NCBI GenBank assembly: GCA_020024155.1
Contig: JAHHUE010000040.1
Span: forward strand, 1 to 14,543
Length of the DNA: 14,543 nt
Origin: Oscillospiraceae bacterium
GTDB taxonomy: Bacteria; Bacillota; Clostridia; Oscillospirales; Ruminococcaceae
Direction of reading: 5' to 3'
Shown: positions 8,501 through 14,543 of the stretch, in pieces
How the letters are laid out: each line of letters opens with the position of its first letter
Numbering within the stretch: position 1 is the first letter of the stretch
Made by a program: the position numbers and the translations under genes
The notes under the pieces: model-generated
What the model was told of the DNA's origin: nothing
The model's database searches: none
What the model saw: only the letters and a program-made list of their open reading frames with translations

Positions 8501-9665
8501 AGAAATTGCAAAAGCAGAATTAGTTGATAAAAAAATACAAAATATTGGCGAAGTAACTATCAATTCTTATGAAAAACTTCTTGAAGCAAGAAAAGCATAT
8601 AATGAACTTACAGTAAGTGAAAAAACTTATGTTGTTAAATATGATTTGCTTGTTAAAGCAGAAGAGGTATATGGTAAAATTGAAACTAATGCAGTAAGAA
8701 AAGTAGAAAATCTTATAAACGCAATAGGTAAAGTTACAAAAGAATCTTCTGACAAAATAAATCAGGCAAGAAAAGCTTATGATGAACTTCCTGCTTATGT
8801 TAAAAGTAAAATTTCAAACTATAATAAACTTGTAGAAGCTGAAAATGAATTTAATACACTTAATTCAATTGTTTTGCCAACTAGACCAGGAACAGTACCA
8901 GGACAAACTATTGGTAAGAACAAAGATAAAAACAAAAATAAAAACAAAGTTGTTTTAGAAAAAACTGATTTGTTAAAACTTCAAGATAAGTTTGAAAAAG
9001 TAAAAGAAGATACATCATACAAAGATGCATTGGATTTGCTTAAAACATACAATAAACTTGATGATGAACAGCAACTTGCACTTTCAGATTTAGAAGGACT
9101 TAAAGTAGCTCAAAATATTGTTGATAAAGAAAATCATAAAGATAAAGAAACAGGTATTTCAATTTCTGGTATTGAATGGAATATTAAACTTGTTATCGAA
9201 AAAATATCTGATGATAAAGTTGATAAATCTTTTAAAGACAAATTGCAAGACAAAGATTTATTAGCTATGTGGGATATTAAGCTTGTTGATGTTTTAACCG
9301 GCGAAGAAGTTAAGTTAAATAAAATTGTTTCAGTAAAAATACCAGCTACATTAGTTAATAATATAGAGGGATATGAAGAAATTCTTGTTTTGCACCGTCA
9401 CAATAATGGCGAAATTGAATTGTTATCTTGTGAAATTTCAAATGGCGAAATCGTATTTAATGCATCAGAATTCTCTCAATATGGTATCGTAGGATGCAAA
9501 GAAAATAAAAAAGATGATGCTCAACCTGTTGAGGAAACGCAGGTAAACAATAAAGAAACACCAAATAATACATTATGGATTTGGTGGGCAGTTGGTGTTG
9601 CATTGTGTATATCAATACTTATTGTGATTTTAGTTCTTAAAAGAAAAACTTCAAAAGAACAATAA
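5532..9665 (+). CDS. Large surface protein: divergent transcobalamin-like module, PQQ-type beta-propeller, helical repeats, C-terminal anchor
   Basis: This protein of 1377 residues starts 24 bases after the previous stop, with a GAGG site at 5521-5524. The signal peptide ends near Ala32 (KAYA). Residues about 88-215 look like a divergent DUF4430 domain: VSALDSLIAIHQIL, VGFAINGYMPNDG and IDGDNVQFFFY line up with TVFDIIQ, WLYKVNGWFPNYG and EGDTIVWTY of the preceding protein. A small beta domain follows (265-335). Two 50-residue helical repeats (347-396, 407-456) precede a PQQ-type propeller (about 474-883; YWPNFRGN, IYKLDLNTGDV, GTIQAFNAETLESLWVY, ICSFNKKTGEI). Four more repeats come after it (890-1107), then a divergent helical stretch, a beta domain (about 1213-1322), a membrane helix (1347-1370) and the basic tail KRKTSKEQ. 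No LPXTG is seen. It is probably a surface corrinoid-binding or scaffold protein. The ligand is inferred from operon context only. Confidence 0.75.
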   Translation: MKNKVLNRVLSLLLSVTMMVGMVPISSMKAYAIDDNVNEISEEIVQEIAQENKTTESLQENENPVTEENVSEQVNTEQVVEKVSNKVVTITASLEKDNYYVVLPQSIVVSEDLSDTYGYIDSVTGEVSALDSLIAIHQILFGDAFTPDTKDGILDVSETGFITAMMGEQTSNVGFAINGYMPNDGILSDAYQQYTGYSLNQAKVIDGDNVQFFFYNPAGNYGEIYTNFVKDDKHVTEFNMTTGVEETLSLQGYSFMYEGCNSTINWKTIKNAQICIVEFSGENLGALTPIDTVITDENGNFKLNFANAGKYYIAVTSNPDTATYIIPQICKVVVSEITSDQQAAISVDEKIDEIGEVTVEKETLIISARNAYNSLTQAQRQFVKKLDVLKSTEKTLEELNKKAALDVDEKISAIGNVTTSSRKDIETARKAYEQLTATQKKLVTKLDVLGEAEKTLEELSKNPNISEQPKEVSAYWPNFRGNQFNIGITNARTPQTEDAENIYTKWTKKLGSGWMDAPSAQIIVDNTLIVMCGRNIYKLDLNTGDVIAKNEMVQSPNWGYTPPTYGNGMIFCPIDRGTIQAFNAETLESLWVYTDPMGGQSLSSITYDDGYIYTGFWNSEESDANYVCINTFDEDITSETEEKTATWTYKNKGGFYWAGSVVVGDAVIFGMDNGEGQSTLDGKSKICSFNKKTGEIISELEIVGDQRSSIVFEKETNRIYFTTKAGYLYRADVNVQTGEISNLKHSSTFNRQATATPVVYKGRVYSAVGGGVGAAGEVVVADAETLKTLFTVPLKGYPQCSLLLSTAYEEQTGSIYLYSTYNIMPGGVSAIKVKTDCKTADDAELVEIYDAKGFENYCISSIICDEKGTLYYKNDSGYIFAIGVPETVNVEKIINDIGTVTTKSKGVISAARGAYEALSDADKQTVKNYNTLVKAEITYVEKLIEAIGKVTSKSQTPVENARAEYELLTTEQQEQVSNYTELVNAEKALKEIAKAELVDKKIQNIGEVTINSYEKLLEARKAYNELTVSEKTYVVKYDLLVKAEEVYGKIETNAVRKVENLINAIGKVTKESSDKINQARKAYDELPAYVKSKISNYNKLVEAENEFNTLNSIVLPTRPGTVPGQTIGKNKDKNKNKNKVVLEKTDLLKLQDKFEKVKEDTSYKDALDLLKTYNKLDDEQQLALSDLEGLKVAQNIVDKENHKDKETGISISGIEWNIKLVIEKISDDKVDKSFKDKLQDKDLLAMWDIKLVDVLTGEEVKLNKIVSVKIPATLVNNIEGYEEILVLHRHNNGEIELLSCEISNGEIVFNASEFSQYGIVGCKENKKDDAQPVEETQVNNKETPNNTLWIWWAVGVALCISILIVILVLKRKTSKEQ
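6570..6899 (+). repeat. Two 50-residue helical repeats before the propeller
   Basis: The units at 6570-6719 and 6750-6899 both encode the pattern V-D-E-K-I-x-x-I-G-x-V-T, then A-R-x-A-Y-x-x-L-T, then V-x-K-L-D-V-L and E-K-T-L. They resemble each other more than the four copies after the propeller, which have NY or KY where these have KL, so they may be a local duplication. Confidence 0.85.
8199..8852 (+). repeat. Four 50-residue helical repeats after the propeller
   Basis: The units encoded at 8199-8348, 8349-8498, 8523-8672 and 8703-8852 share I-x-x-I-G-x-V-T, A-R-x-x-Y-x-x-L, then N-Y or K-Y, and L-V-x-A-E. The first two are exactly adjacent; 8- and 10-residue linkers separate the others. 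They probably form helical hairpins that act as a stalk or spacer. A seventh, weaker unit may lie at protein residues 1147-1195. Confidence 0.85.
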
Positions 9666-9694
9666 AAATACTTTATAATTATTTATTCCTAGAA

Positions 9695-9716
9695 GGTGGA
9701 GTGTAAAAACTCCACC
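9695..9716 (+). promoter_or_regulatory. Intercistronic hairpin without T-run
   Basis: GGTGGAGT (9695-9702) pairs perfectly with ACTCCACC (9709-9716) across a 6-base loop in the 76-base gap between the surface-protein gene and ecfT. There is no T-run after it, so it is not a typical terminator. It may be an mRNA-stability or processing element that sets different levels for surface-protein and transporter messages. The role is inferred. Confidence 0.5.
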
Positions 9717-9741
9717 ATATTAGGTTATAAGGGGAATTAGA

Positions 9742-10629
9742 ATGCGAAAGGCTTTTCAAAGTTATCATCCGTCAGTAAATTTTATGTTTTTTACTGGGGC
9801 GATAGGAATGGGGATGTTTATAAATCATCCAGTTTTTGTTGTGATTTCGTGGATATGTTCAGTATTTTTTTGTTTGGTTATCAATAGAAGAAAAGCTAAA
9901 AAAATTATACTTTCATCACTTATTTTATGTTTTGCAATTGCGTTTTTTAACGGAATAATGAACCCAATAGGAAATACAGTGTTGTTTGTTTGGTTAAATA
10001 ATCGCAATTTTACAATGGAGGCACTTTTTTATGGTGCAGTAATCGGAGCAAATTTTGCAAGTATAATGATTTGGTTTTCATGTTATAACATTGTGATGAC
10101 AAATGATAAATTTATGTACCTTTTTTCAAAATTTGCTCAGTCTACAACATTGATTTTATCAATGATACTTAGACTTGTTCCAAATCTTGAAAAAAAGACA
10201 AAAACTATAATAAATGCAAGAAATTGTATAGGCAAAACATCATATAGAGGGTCAATTAAAGATAAAATACACAGCAGTATGGAGGTTCTTTCAATACTAA
10301 CTTCCTGTGCTCTTGAAGATGCAGTCATTACAGCAGACTCTATGAGAAGCAGAGGATACGTTTCAAAGGGAAGAACAAATTATACTATTTATAGTAAAAC
10401 ACTAAGAGATAAAGTTGTTAAATCAATTTTTATTGTTTTGGCATTACTTGTTTTTCCATGTATCATAAATGGTGGAATCAGTGTTAAGTATATGCCTGAA
10501 ATCATATTTCCAAAAGCTGATATTTTTACAATTATAGCAGTTATATCATATTTTATATTTCTATTTATACCAACAGCCATTGAGATAGTGGAGGAAATAA
10601 CATGGCACATTTTGAAATCAAAAATTTAA
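9742..10629 (+). CDS. ecfT: ECF transporter T component (EcfT), first copy
   Basis: This 295-residue, very hydrophobic protein belongs to the EcfT/CbiQ family, the membrane scaffold that couples the ATPases to the S component. It has about five to six membrane segments. Two coupling-helix regions are visible: an ARN-type motif (159-161, in INARNCIGKT) and an SRG motif (203-205, in DSMRSRGYVSKGR), both near the expected Ala-Arg-Gly positions. An AAGGGG site near 9728-9733 precedes ATG 9742. Its 3' end overlaps the ATPase gene by 28 bases, which suggests translational coupling. It is closely similar in plan to the T component at 12988 (both begin with a YHP-x-x-NF-x-FF motif). The family call is firm; the B12 role comes from context. 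Confidence 0.9.
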   Translation: MRKAFQSYHPSVNFMFFTGAIGMGMFINHPVFVVISWICSVFFCLVINRRKAKKIILSSLILCFAIAFFNGIMNPIGNTVLFVWLNNRNFTMEALFYGAVIGANFASIMIWFSCYNIVMTNDKFMYLFSKFAQSTTLILSMILRLVPNLEKKTKTIINARNCIGKTSYRGSIKDKIHSSMEVLSILTSCALEDAVITADSMRSRGYVSKGRTNYTIYSKTLRDKVVKSIFIVLALLVFPCIINGGISVKYMPEIIFPKADIFTIIAVISYFIFLFIPTAIEIVEEITWHILKSKI

Positions 10630-12278
10630 GTTTTTCATATCCTAATACAGATAAAAATATTCTTTCTAATATTAACCTCACTATAAATAAAGGCGAATAT
10701 ATTGTTATTTGTGGCTCAAACGGCAGTGGTAAAACAACTTTACTTAGACATCTTAAATCAGTTTTAGCACCACACGGAAATAAAAGTGGAGATATATATT
10801 TTGATGGTGAAATTCTTGATAACGTATCATTAAGGCAACAAAGTAGTAAAATTGGTTATGTAATGCAGGACCCTGACAGTCAAATTGTTACAGATAAAGT
10901 ATGGCATGAGTTGGCTTTTGGTTTGGAAAGTCTTGGATATGATGTGCGTACAATGCGTATGCGTGTTGCAGAAATGGCAAGTTATTTTGGTATACAGACT
11001 TGGTTTCATAAAAATGTTACAGAGTTATCTGGTGGTCAAAAACAATTGTTAAATCTTGCATCTGTTATGGCTATGCAGCCACAAGTACTTATTTTAGATG
11101 AGCCAACAAGTCAGCTTGACCCAATTGCAGCAACAGATTTGCTTAATACAGTTAAAAAGATAAATCTTGAGCTTGGAACAACAGTTATTATCACAGAACA
11201 TAGATTAGAAGAAGTTTTTCATTCCGCTGATAGAGTAGTGTTAATGGAAAATGGAAAGATTATTGCTTGTGACAGTCCAAGAAATATAGGAGAATCTTTA
11301 AAAAGTGCAGATGATGATTTGTTTTGCACACTTCCTTCAACTATGCAAATAAGATATAAAGTAGGAGGAAATCTCCCATATCCTCTTACAGTTAGAGAAG
11401 GCAGAGAGTGGCTAAGTGATGTATTTACAAATAAGAAAATAGAATTTGACACTATTCAAAATGATGAAATTGATGATGAAGATTTTGATTCTGCAATAGA
11501 AATTAAAGAGGTTTGGCATAGATATGAGCGTGACTCTACTGATGTTTTAAAGGGGGTAAATTTTAACCTTGAAAAAGGTAAAATTCACGCTATTGTAGGT
11601 GGAAATGGTACAGGAAAATCCACTTTAATGAAAACAATTTGTGGAATTTGTCACTCATATAGAGGGAAAATTAAAATTTTTGGAAAAGATATAAAAAAAT
11701 ATAAATCAAATGAATTATTTGAAAATTGCCTTGCTATGCTTCCACAAGACCCTAAAAGCTTGTTTGTTAAAAAAACAGTAAAAGAAGATTTGGAAGAAAT
11801 GCTGAGTAATAAGTTTTCAAAAGAGCAGATACAAGAAAAAATTATTGAAATTTCAAAGCTTTGCAGAATAGAAAATTTTATGGAAAATCATCCGTATGAT
11901 TTATCTGGTGGAGAACAACAAAGAGTTGCTTTGGCAAAAGTTCTTTTGTGCAATCCAAGAATTTTACTCTTAGATGAACCAACAAAAGCAATTGATAACA
12001 GTTTTAAGATCAAATTTGCCGATATATTAAGAGAGCTTAAAGAAAAAGGAGTTACAGTTCTTATGGTTTCTCATGACATTGAATTTTGTGCTAAATGTGC
12101 TGATAAAGTTTCAATGTTTTTTGATGGAGCAATAACTACAACTAATACACCGAATAAATTTTTTAGTCAAAATAGCTTTTACACTACTGTTGCAAATAGA
12201 ATGAGCCGTCATATATTTAAAAATGCGGTTAACAATGAGGATGTTATACATTTATGTCAGATGAACTTAAACAAATAA
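10602..12278 (+). CDS. ecfA: Fused ECF transporter ATPase, EcfA-EcfA' in one chain
   Basis: This 558-residue protein contains two complete ABC ATPase domains, so one chain supplies both ATPases of the transporter. Domain 1 has Walker A GSNGSGKT (38-45), Q-loop Gln89, signature LSGGQ (142-146), Walker B ending Asp166-Glu167 and switch His200. Domain 2 has Walker A GGNGTGKS (333-340), Gln382, LSGGE (434-438), Asp458-Glu459 and His491. All catalytic residues appear intact. An acidic linker (about 285-300) joins the halves. ATG 10602 has GGAGG about 10 bases upstream, inside the end of ecfT. The gene also overlaps the next one by 25 bases. Fused A components are typical of dedicated (group I) ECF systems, which fits a single-substrate importer. 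Confidence 0.95.
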   Translation: MAHFEIKNLSFSYPNTDKNILSNINLTINKGEYIVICGSNGSGKTTLLRHLKSVLAPHGNKSGDIYFDGEILDNVSLRQQSSKIGYVMQDPDSQIVTDKVWHELAFGLESLGYDVRTMRMRVAEMASYFGIQTWFHKNVTELSGGQKQLLNLASVMAMQPQVLILDEPTSQLDPIAATDLLNTVKKINLELGTTVIITEHRLEEVFHSADRVVLMENGKIIACDSPRNIGESLKSADDDLFCTLPSTMQIRYKVGGNLPYPLTVREGREWLSDVFTNKKIEFDTIQNDEIDDEDFDSAIEIKEVWHRYERDSTDVLKGVNFNLEKGKIHAIVGGNGTGKSTLMKTICGICHSYRGKIKIFGKDIKKYKSNELFENCLAMLPQDPKSLFVKKTVKEDLEEMLSNKFSKEQIQEKIIEISKLCRIENFMENHPYDLSGGEQQRVALAKVLLCNPRILLLDEPTKAIDNSFKIKFADILRELKEKGVTVLMVSHDIEFCAKCADKVSMFFDGAITTTNTPNKFFSQNSFYTTVANRMSRHIFKNAVNNEDVIHLCQMNLNK

Positions 12279-12985
12279 AAAATAAAAAAAGAGCAAATAA
12301 TACGATATTGTTAATACTGATGTTATTTGTTCTTATTCCAATTACTTTGCTTATGTCATGGAAATTTTTTGATAGAAATTATTACATATCAAGTGTACTT
12401 ATAATCATTTATTCTATGATTCCTTTTTTCACAATGTTTGAAAAAAGAGGGCCACAAGCAAGAGAACTTGTTACAATAGCTGTTATGTGTGCAATAGCAG
12501 TGGCAAGCAGAGTTGCTTTTATATGGCTTCCGAACTTTAAACCTATTTATGCGATTATCATTATCACTGGTGTTGCGTTAGGACCACAAGCTGGTTTTCT
12601 TACAGGCTCACTTTCTGCCATTGTATCAAATATGATTTTTGGACAAGGATTATGGACACCATGGCAAATGTTTGCTTTTGGCTTAATAGGTTTTCTTGCA
12701 GGTCAACTATATAATATAGGTATCCTTAAAAAAGAAAAATTAAAACTTTCAATTTTAGGTGCTGTTTTAGTGTTCATTGTTGCAGGCCCAATTTTGGATA
12801 CAGCATCGCTTTTCATTTCATCGTCTGTTATAAATAAAGAGTTTATTATTAGCATATATATTGCTGGTATGCCTATAAACTTTTCACAGGCAGTTGCAAC
12901 ATTTATTTCTTTATATATTTTTTCAAATTCTTTGTTTGAAAAATTAGACAGACTGAAAACGAAATATGGAATAATGGAGGGATAG
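12254..12985 (+). CDS. cbrT: ECF transporter substrate-specific (S) component, probably for cobalamin (CbrT-like)
   Basis: This 243-residue membrane protein has two N-terminal helices (about 17-36 and 44-61) and a six-helix S-component core (about 70-225). Recognisable features are the conserved N-terminal part of the core, LVTIAVMCAIAVASRVAF (72-89), which fits the helix 1 region where S components contact EcfT, then LPNFKP, ITGVALGPQAGFLTG and FGQGLWTPWQMFAFG. S components bind the substrate and topple in the membrane to deliver it. The core resembles predicted clostridial cobalamin ECF S components, and the B12 riboswitch and transcobalamin-like proteins make cobalamin or another corrinoid the most likely substrate. 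Start ATG 12254 lies inside the end of the ATPase gene, implying coupled translation. The symbol is tentative; a different corrinoid-related substrate, such as a precursor, is possible. Confidence 0.75.
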   Translation: MSDELKQIKNKKRANNTILLILMLFVLIPITLLMSWKFFDRNYYISSVLIIIYSMIPFFTMFEKRGPQARELVTIAVMCAIAVASRVAFIWLPNFKPIYAIIIITGVALGPQAGFLTGSLSAIVSNMIFGQGLWTPWQMFAFGLIGFLAGQLYNIGILKKEKLKLSILGAVLVFIVAGPILDTASLFISSSVINKEFIISIYIAGMPINFSQAVATFISLYIFSNSLFEKLDRLKTKYGIMEG

Positions 12986-12990
12986 TTTTG
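12976..12990 (+). promoter_or_regulatory. Ribosome binding site and TTG start of the second EcfT
   Basis: GGAGG at 12976-12980 is followed after 7 bases by TTG at 12988-12990, which begins a frame encoding the YHP-x-x-NF motif also seen at the start of the first EcfT. This spacing and the N-terminal match support TTG as the start codon. It lies 2 bases after the stop of the S component gene. Confidence 0.85.
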
Positions 12991-13863
12991 AAATTTGATA
13001 GCTATCATCCAACTATAAATTTTATATTTTTTGTTTCTGTTATTACTTTTTCAATTTGGTTTACACAGCCTGTTTTTGTTGCAATATCTTTTTTATCATC
13101 ATTTATATATAGTTGCTATATTGGGAAAACAAAAGGACTTATTATTGATATTATAATGATAGTATCAATAATAATTTATACTTTGTATTACGCATATTAT
13201 AATCATTTTGGAGTAACTAATCTTGCAATAAATATAATAGGAAATCAAATAACTTTAGAAAGTTTATGTGCAGGACTTTTAAGAGGTGTACGCACTGCAA
13301 CAGTAATAATATGGTTTTATTGTATGACAATAATTGTTTCCAGTGATAAAATTATATATCTTTTTGGCAGAATTTGCCCTAAAATATCTCTATTTATATC
13401 AATATTTTTAAGAGGTATTCCACAAATAATATCAAGATTTAATAGGGTTAATATTTCTCAAAGCGCTATTGGAAGAGGTATAAAACAAGGAAATAAATTT
13501 GTAAGAATTAAAAACTTATTAAGAGTGTTATCAATAGTTATAACTTGGATATTGGAAAGTTTTGTAGATTCTTCTAATAGTATGAAAAGCAGGGGATATT
13601 CACTTAAAGGAAGAACTGCATTTTCAATTTATAGATTTGATAATAGGGATAGAAGTGTGGTCATTGTTATGTTTTTATATCTCACACTTATTTCGATGGC
13701 AATTATGTTGGACCAAGTTAAAATGCAAGTAAATCCACATATAATACTAAAACCTATAACTTCGTTAAGTTACTTATTTTATGGAGTTTATTTGTTATTT
13801 ACACTTATGCCAATGTTCTTACAAATTATTGCTGGAATTAAAGCAAAATATAGAGAAAAATAA
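12988..13863 (+). CDS. ecfT: ECF transporter T component, second divergent copy
   Basis: This 291-residue hydrophobic protein is a paralogue of the EcfT at 9742; both start with YHP and an NF-x-FF motif, and both have the region around SMKSRGYSLKGR (here 198-209). The second coupling motif, SRG at 201-203, is kept. The first is not: where the other copy has ARN, this one has ISQ (NISQSAIGRG, about 155-164), so the usual arginine is missing there. It is the last gene of the operon and starts with TTG. It could form a mixed T pair with the first copy, an alternative T subunit, or a degenerating duplicate. The frame is open and uninterrupted, which argues against decay. Confidence 0.85.
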   Translation: MKFDSYHPTINFIFFVSVITFSIWFTQPVFVAISFLSSFIYSCYIGKTKGLIIDIIMIVSIIIYTLYYAYYNHFGVTNLAINIIGNQITLESLCAGLLRGVRTATVIIWFYCMTIIVSSDKIIYLFGRICPKISLFISIFLRGIPQIISRFNRVNISQSAIGRGIKQGNKFVRIKNLLRVLSIVITWILESFVDSSNSMKSRGYSLKGRTAFSIYRFDNRDRSVVIVMFLYLTLISMAIMLDQVKMQVNPHIILKPITSLSYLFYGVYLLFTLMPMFLQIIAGIKAKYREK

Positions 13864-13894
13864 AAATCTGGTGCATTATAAGCACCAGATTTTT
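13863..13894 (+). terminator. Intrinsic terminator of the B12 operon
   Basis: A 12-base stem pairs 13863-13874 with 13882-13893 around a 7-base loop and ends in a run of five T residues. It begins at the last base of the second ecfT stop codon and closes the operon. Confidence 0.9.
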
Positions 13895-14003
13895 GTTTAC
13901 TATTGGAAAATATTACAATTGCTATAATAAACACAATACATCCTATAGCTATGTTAAAATTAAAATAACTTTATAATATGTAAGGAAAATACTGTATGGT
14001 ATA

Positions 14004-14240
14004 GTGTATTCCAATGATTATTACAGTTGTTATACTATTATCAATTGTATTGATTTTTGTATATTGACATCTAATAACTGGAAAAGAATGATAAAAGATA
14101 CGCCATTATCTACTTCAATTATTTTTAATTTAAAAATAGAAAATAGTGCATATTTTAATTATTTTGTTGGTATATCAAACCCAAAGAATGCACAAATAAA
14201 TCAATCTATAAAAAATCATTTGAAATTGCTTGGAAAATGA
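14004..14240 (+). pseudogene. Doubtful small ORF, possibly a frameshifted membrane-peptide gene
   Basis: A 78-codon frame from GTG 14004 has no clear ribosome binding site and an unusual N-terminus rich in Tyr, Cys and Asn. In the overlapping frame, ATG 14014 encodes MIITVVILLSIVLIFVY, a convincing membrane segment, and then stops at 14067. Joining that helix to the distal part of the first frame (from about TSNNWKRM) would give a single-helix protein of about 75 residues, so a frameshift may have broken a real gene. I recognise no family. The rest of 13895-14368 is AT-rich with no supportable feature. Confidence 0.25.
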
Positions 14241-14368
14241 TGAAGAAAACCTTTAATACGGAGTTAAAAATATATTTTGAAAGATAAAAAATTTAATACA
14301 TAATGAGTAAAAATTTTAATAAATAATTGGTTGCCAACTGATATTAAAATATATAAATAGTGAAAAAA

Positions 14369-14543
14369 TTATTTGCAAATTTTTGATAGTAAGACTACAC
14401 ACTCAAGTATTGTTCCAAATTCCAAGGGAAGTTCTTTCACTTCCTGCCCATGTACAGGAACCGGGAAATTGAAAACAATATTCCTAAACCAGTTTCCGTC
14501 CTTCTGTTTCTCTGGATACAGGTCGATTCGCTCGATAAACGCT
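14369..14543 (-). CDS. Large serine recombinase, C-terminal fragment (start lies outside the window)
   Basis: The minus-strand frame enters at the right edge and stops at 14371-14369, giving 57 residues. The sequence contains AFIERIDLYPEK, then NIVFNFPVPVHG, then LECVVLLSK. This is typical of the extreme C-terminus of large serine recombinases of clostridial conjugative and mobilisable elements (DUF4368-type ends). These enzymes cut and rejoin element ends. The coding strand is visibly richer in G and C than the rest of the window, which suggests recent acquisition. The catalytic resolvase domain is not in the window, so activity cannot be judged. Confidence 0.75.
   Translation of the reverse strand, partial: AFIERIDLYPEKQKDGNWFRNIVFNFPVPVHGQEVKELPLEFGTILECVVLLSKICK

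Noticed and set aside
9540..9665. LPXTG-type sortase anchor at the end of the propeller protein
   Set aside because: A hydrophobic helix and basic tail are present, but no LPXTG or close variant is seen; simple membrane anchoring is more likely.
12703..13008. A 101-codon minus-strand frame across the S component and second ecfT
   Set aside because: It lies fully antisense to well-supported membrane protein genes and has no recognisable product.
13870..13970. Minus-strand frame with a hydrophobic stretch (IAIGCIVFIIAIVIF) reading into the operon terminator
   Set aside because: It lacks an ATG, GTG or TTG start and a ribosome binding site, and it runs through the terminator hairpin and into the end of ecfT.

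Overview
The window is AT-rich DNA (coding frames rich in AAA, GAA, ATA and TTA codons) with strong AGGAGG-type ribosome binding sites, Gram-positive-style secreted and membrane-anchored surface proteins, an ECF transporter with a fused A-A' ATPase, and fragments of clostridial-type mobile elements. This fits a low-GC Firmicute of the class Clostridia, probably host- or gut-associated. No rRNA, tRNA or CRISPR array is visible.

Layout. (1) At positions 1-92 is the start of an IS3-family transposase orfA on the minus strand, with a hairpin that overlaps its Shine-Dalgarno sequence. (2) At 234-3707 is a large secreted, membrane-anchored cysteine protease related to IdeS/Mac, with several Ig-like modules, closed by an intrinsic terminator. 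(3) At 3708-4199 is a regulatory region: a sigma-A-type promoter, a cobalamin (B12) riboswitch and two hairpins followed by T-runs. (4) At 4200-13863 are six same-strand genes that look like one B12-riboswitch operon: a membrane-anchored protein with a FecR-like domain and a transcobalamin-like (DUF4430) domain; a 1377-residue surface protein with a divergent transcobalamin-like module, a PQQ-type beta-propeller and 50-residue helical repeats; then EcfT, fused EcfA-EcfA', an ECF S component and a second EcfT. A terminator at 13863-13894 closes the operon. (5) At 13895-14368 is a mostly non-coding AT-rich stretch with one doubtful, possibly frameshifted small ORF. (6) At 14369-14543 is the C-terminal end of a large serine recombinase on the minus strand.

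Working model (inference): the operon is a Gram-positive corrinoid acquisition system. The two anchored surface proteins would capture cobalamin outside the membrane with transcobalamin-like domains and perhaps the propeller, and pass it to the S component, which is powered by the fused ATPase through two different T subunits. Intracellular B12 would shut the operon off through the riboswitch. The propeller plus transcobalamin-fold design recalls the surface B12-binding propeller BtuG of Bacteroides, although there is no sign of shared ancestry. The IdeS-like protease next door has its own leader and terminator, so a shared function is not shown. The mobile-element fragments at both edges suggest a genome region subject to insertion and transfer.
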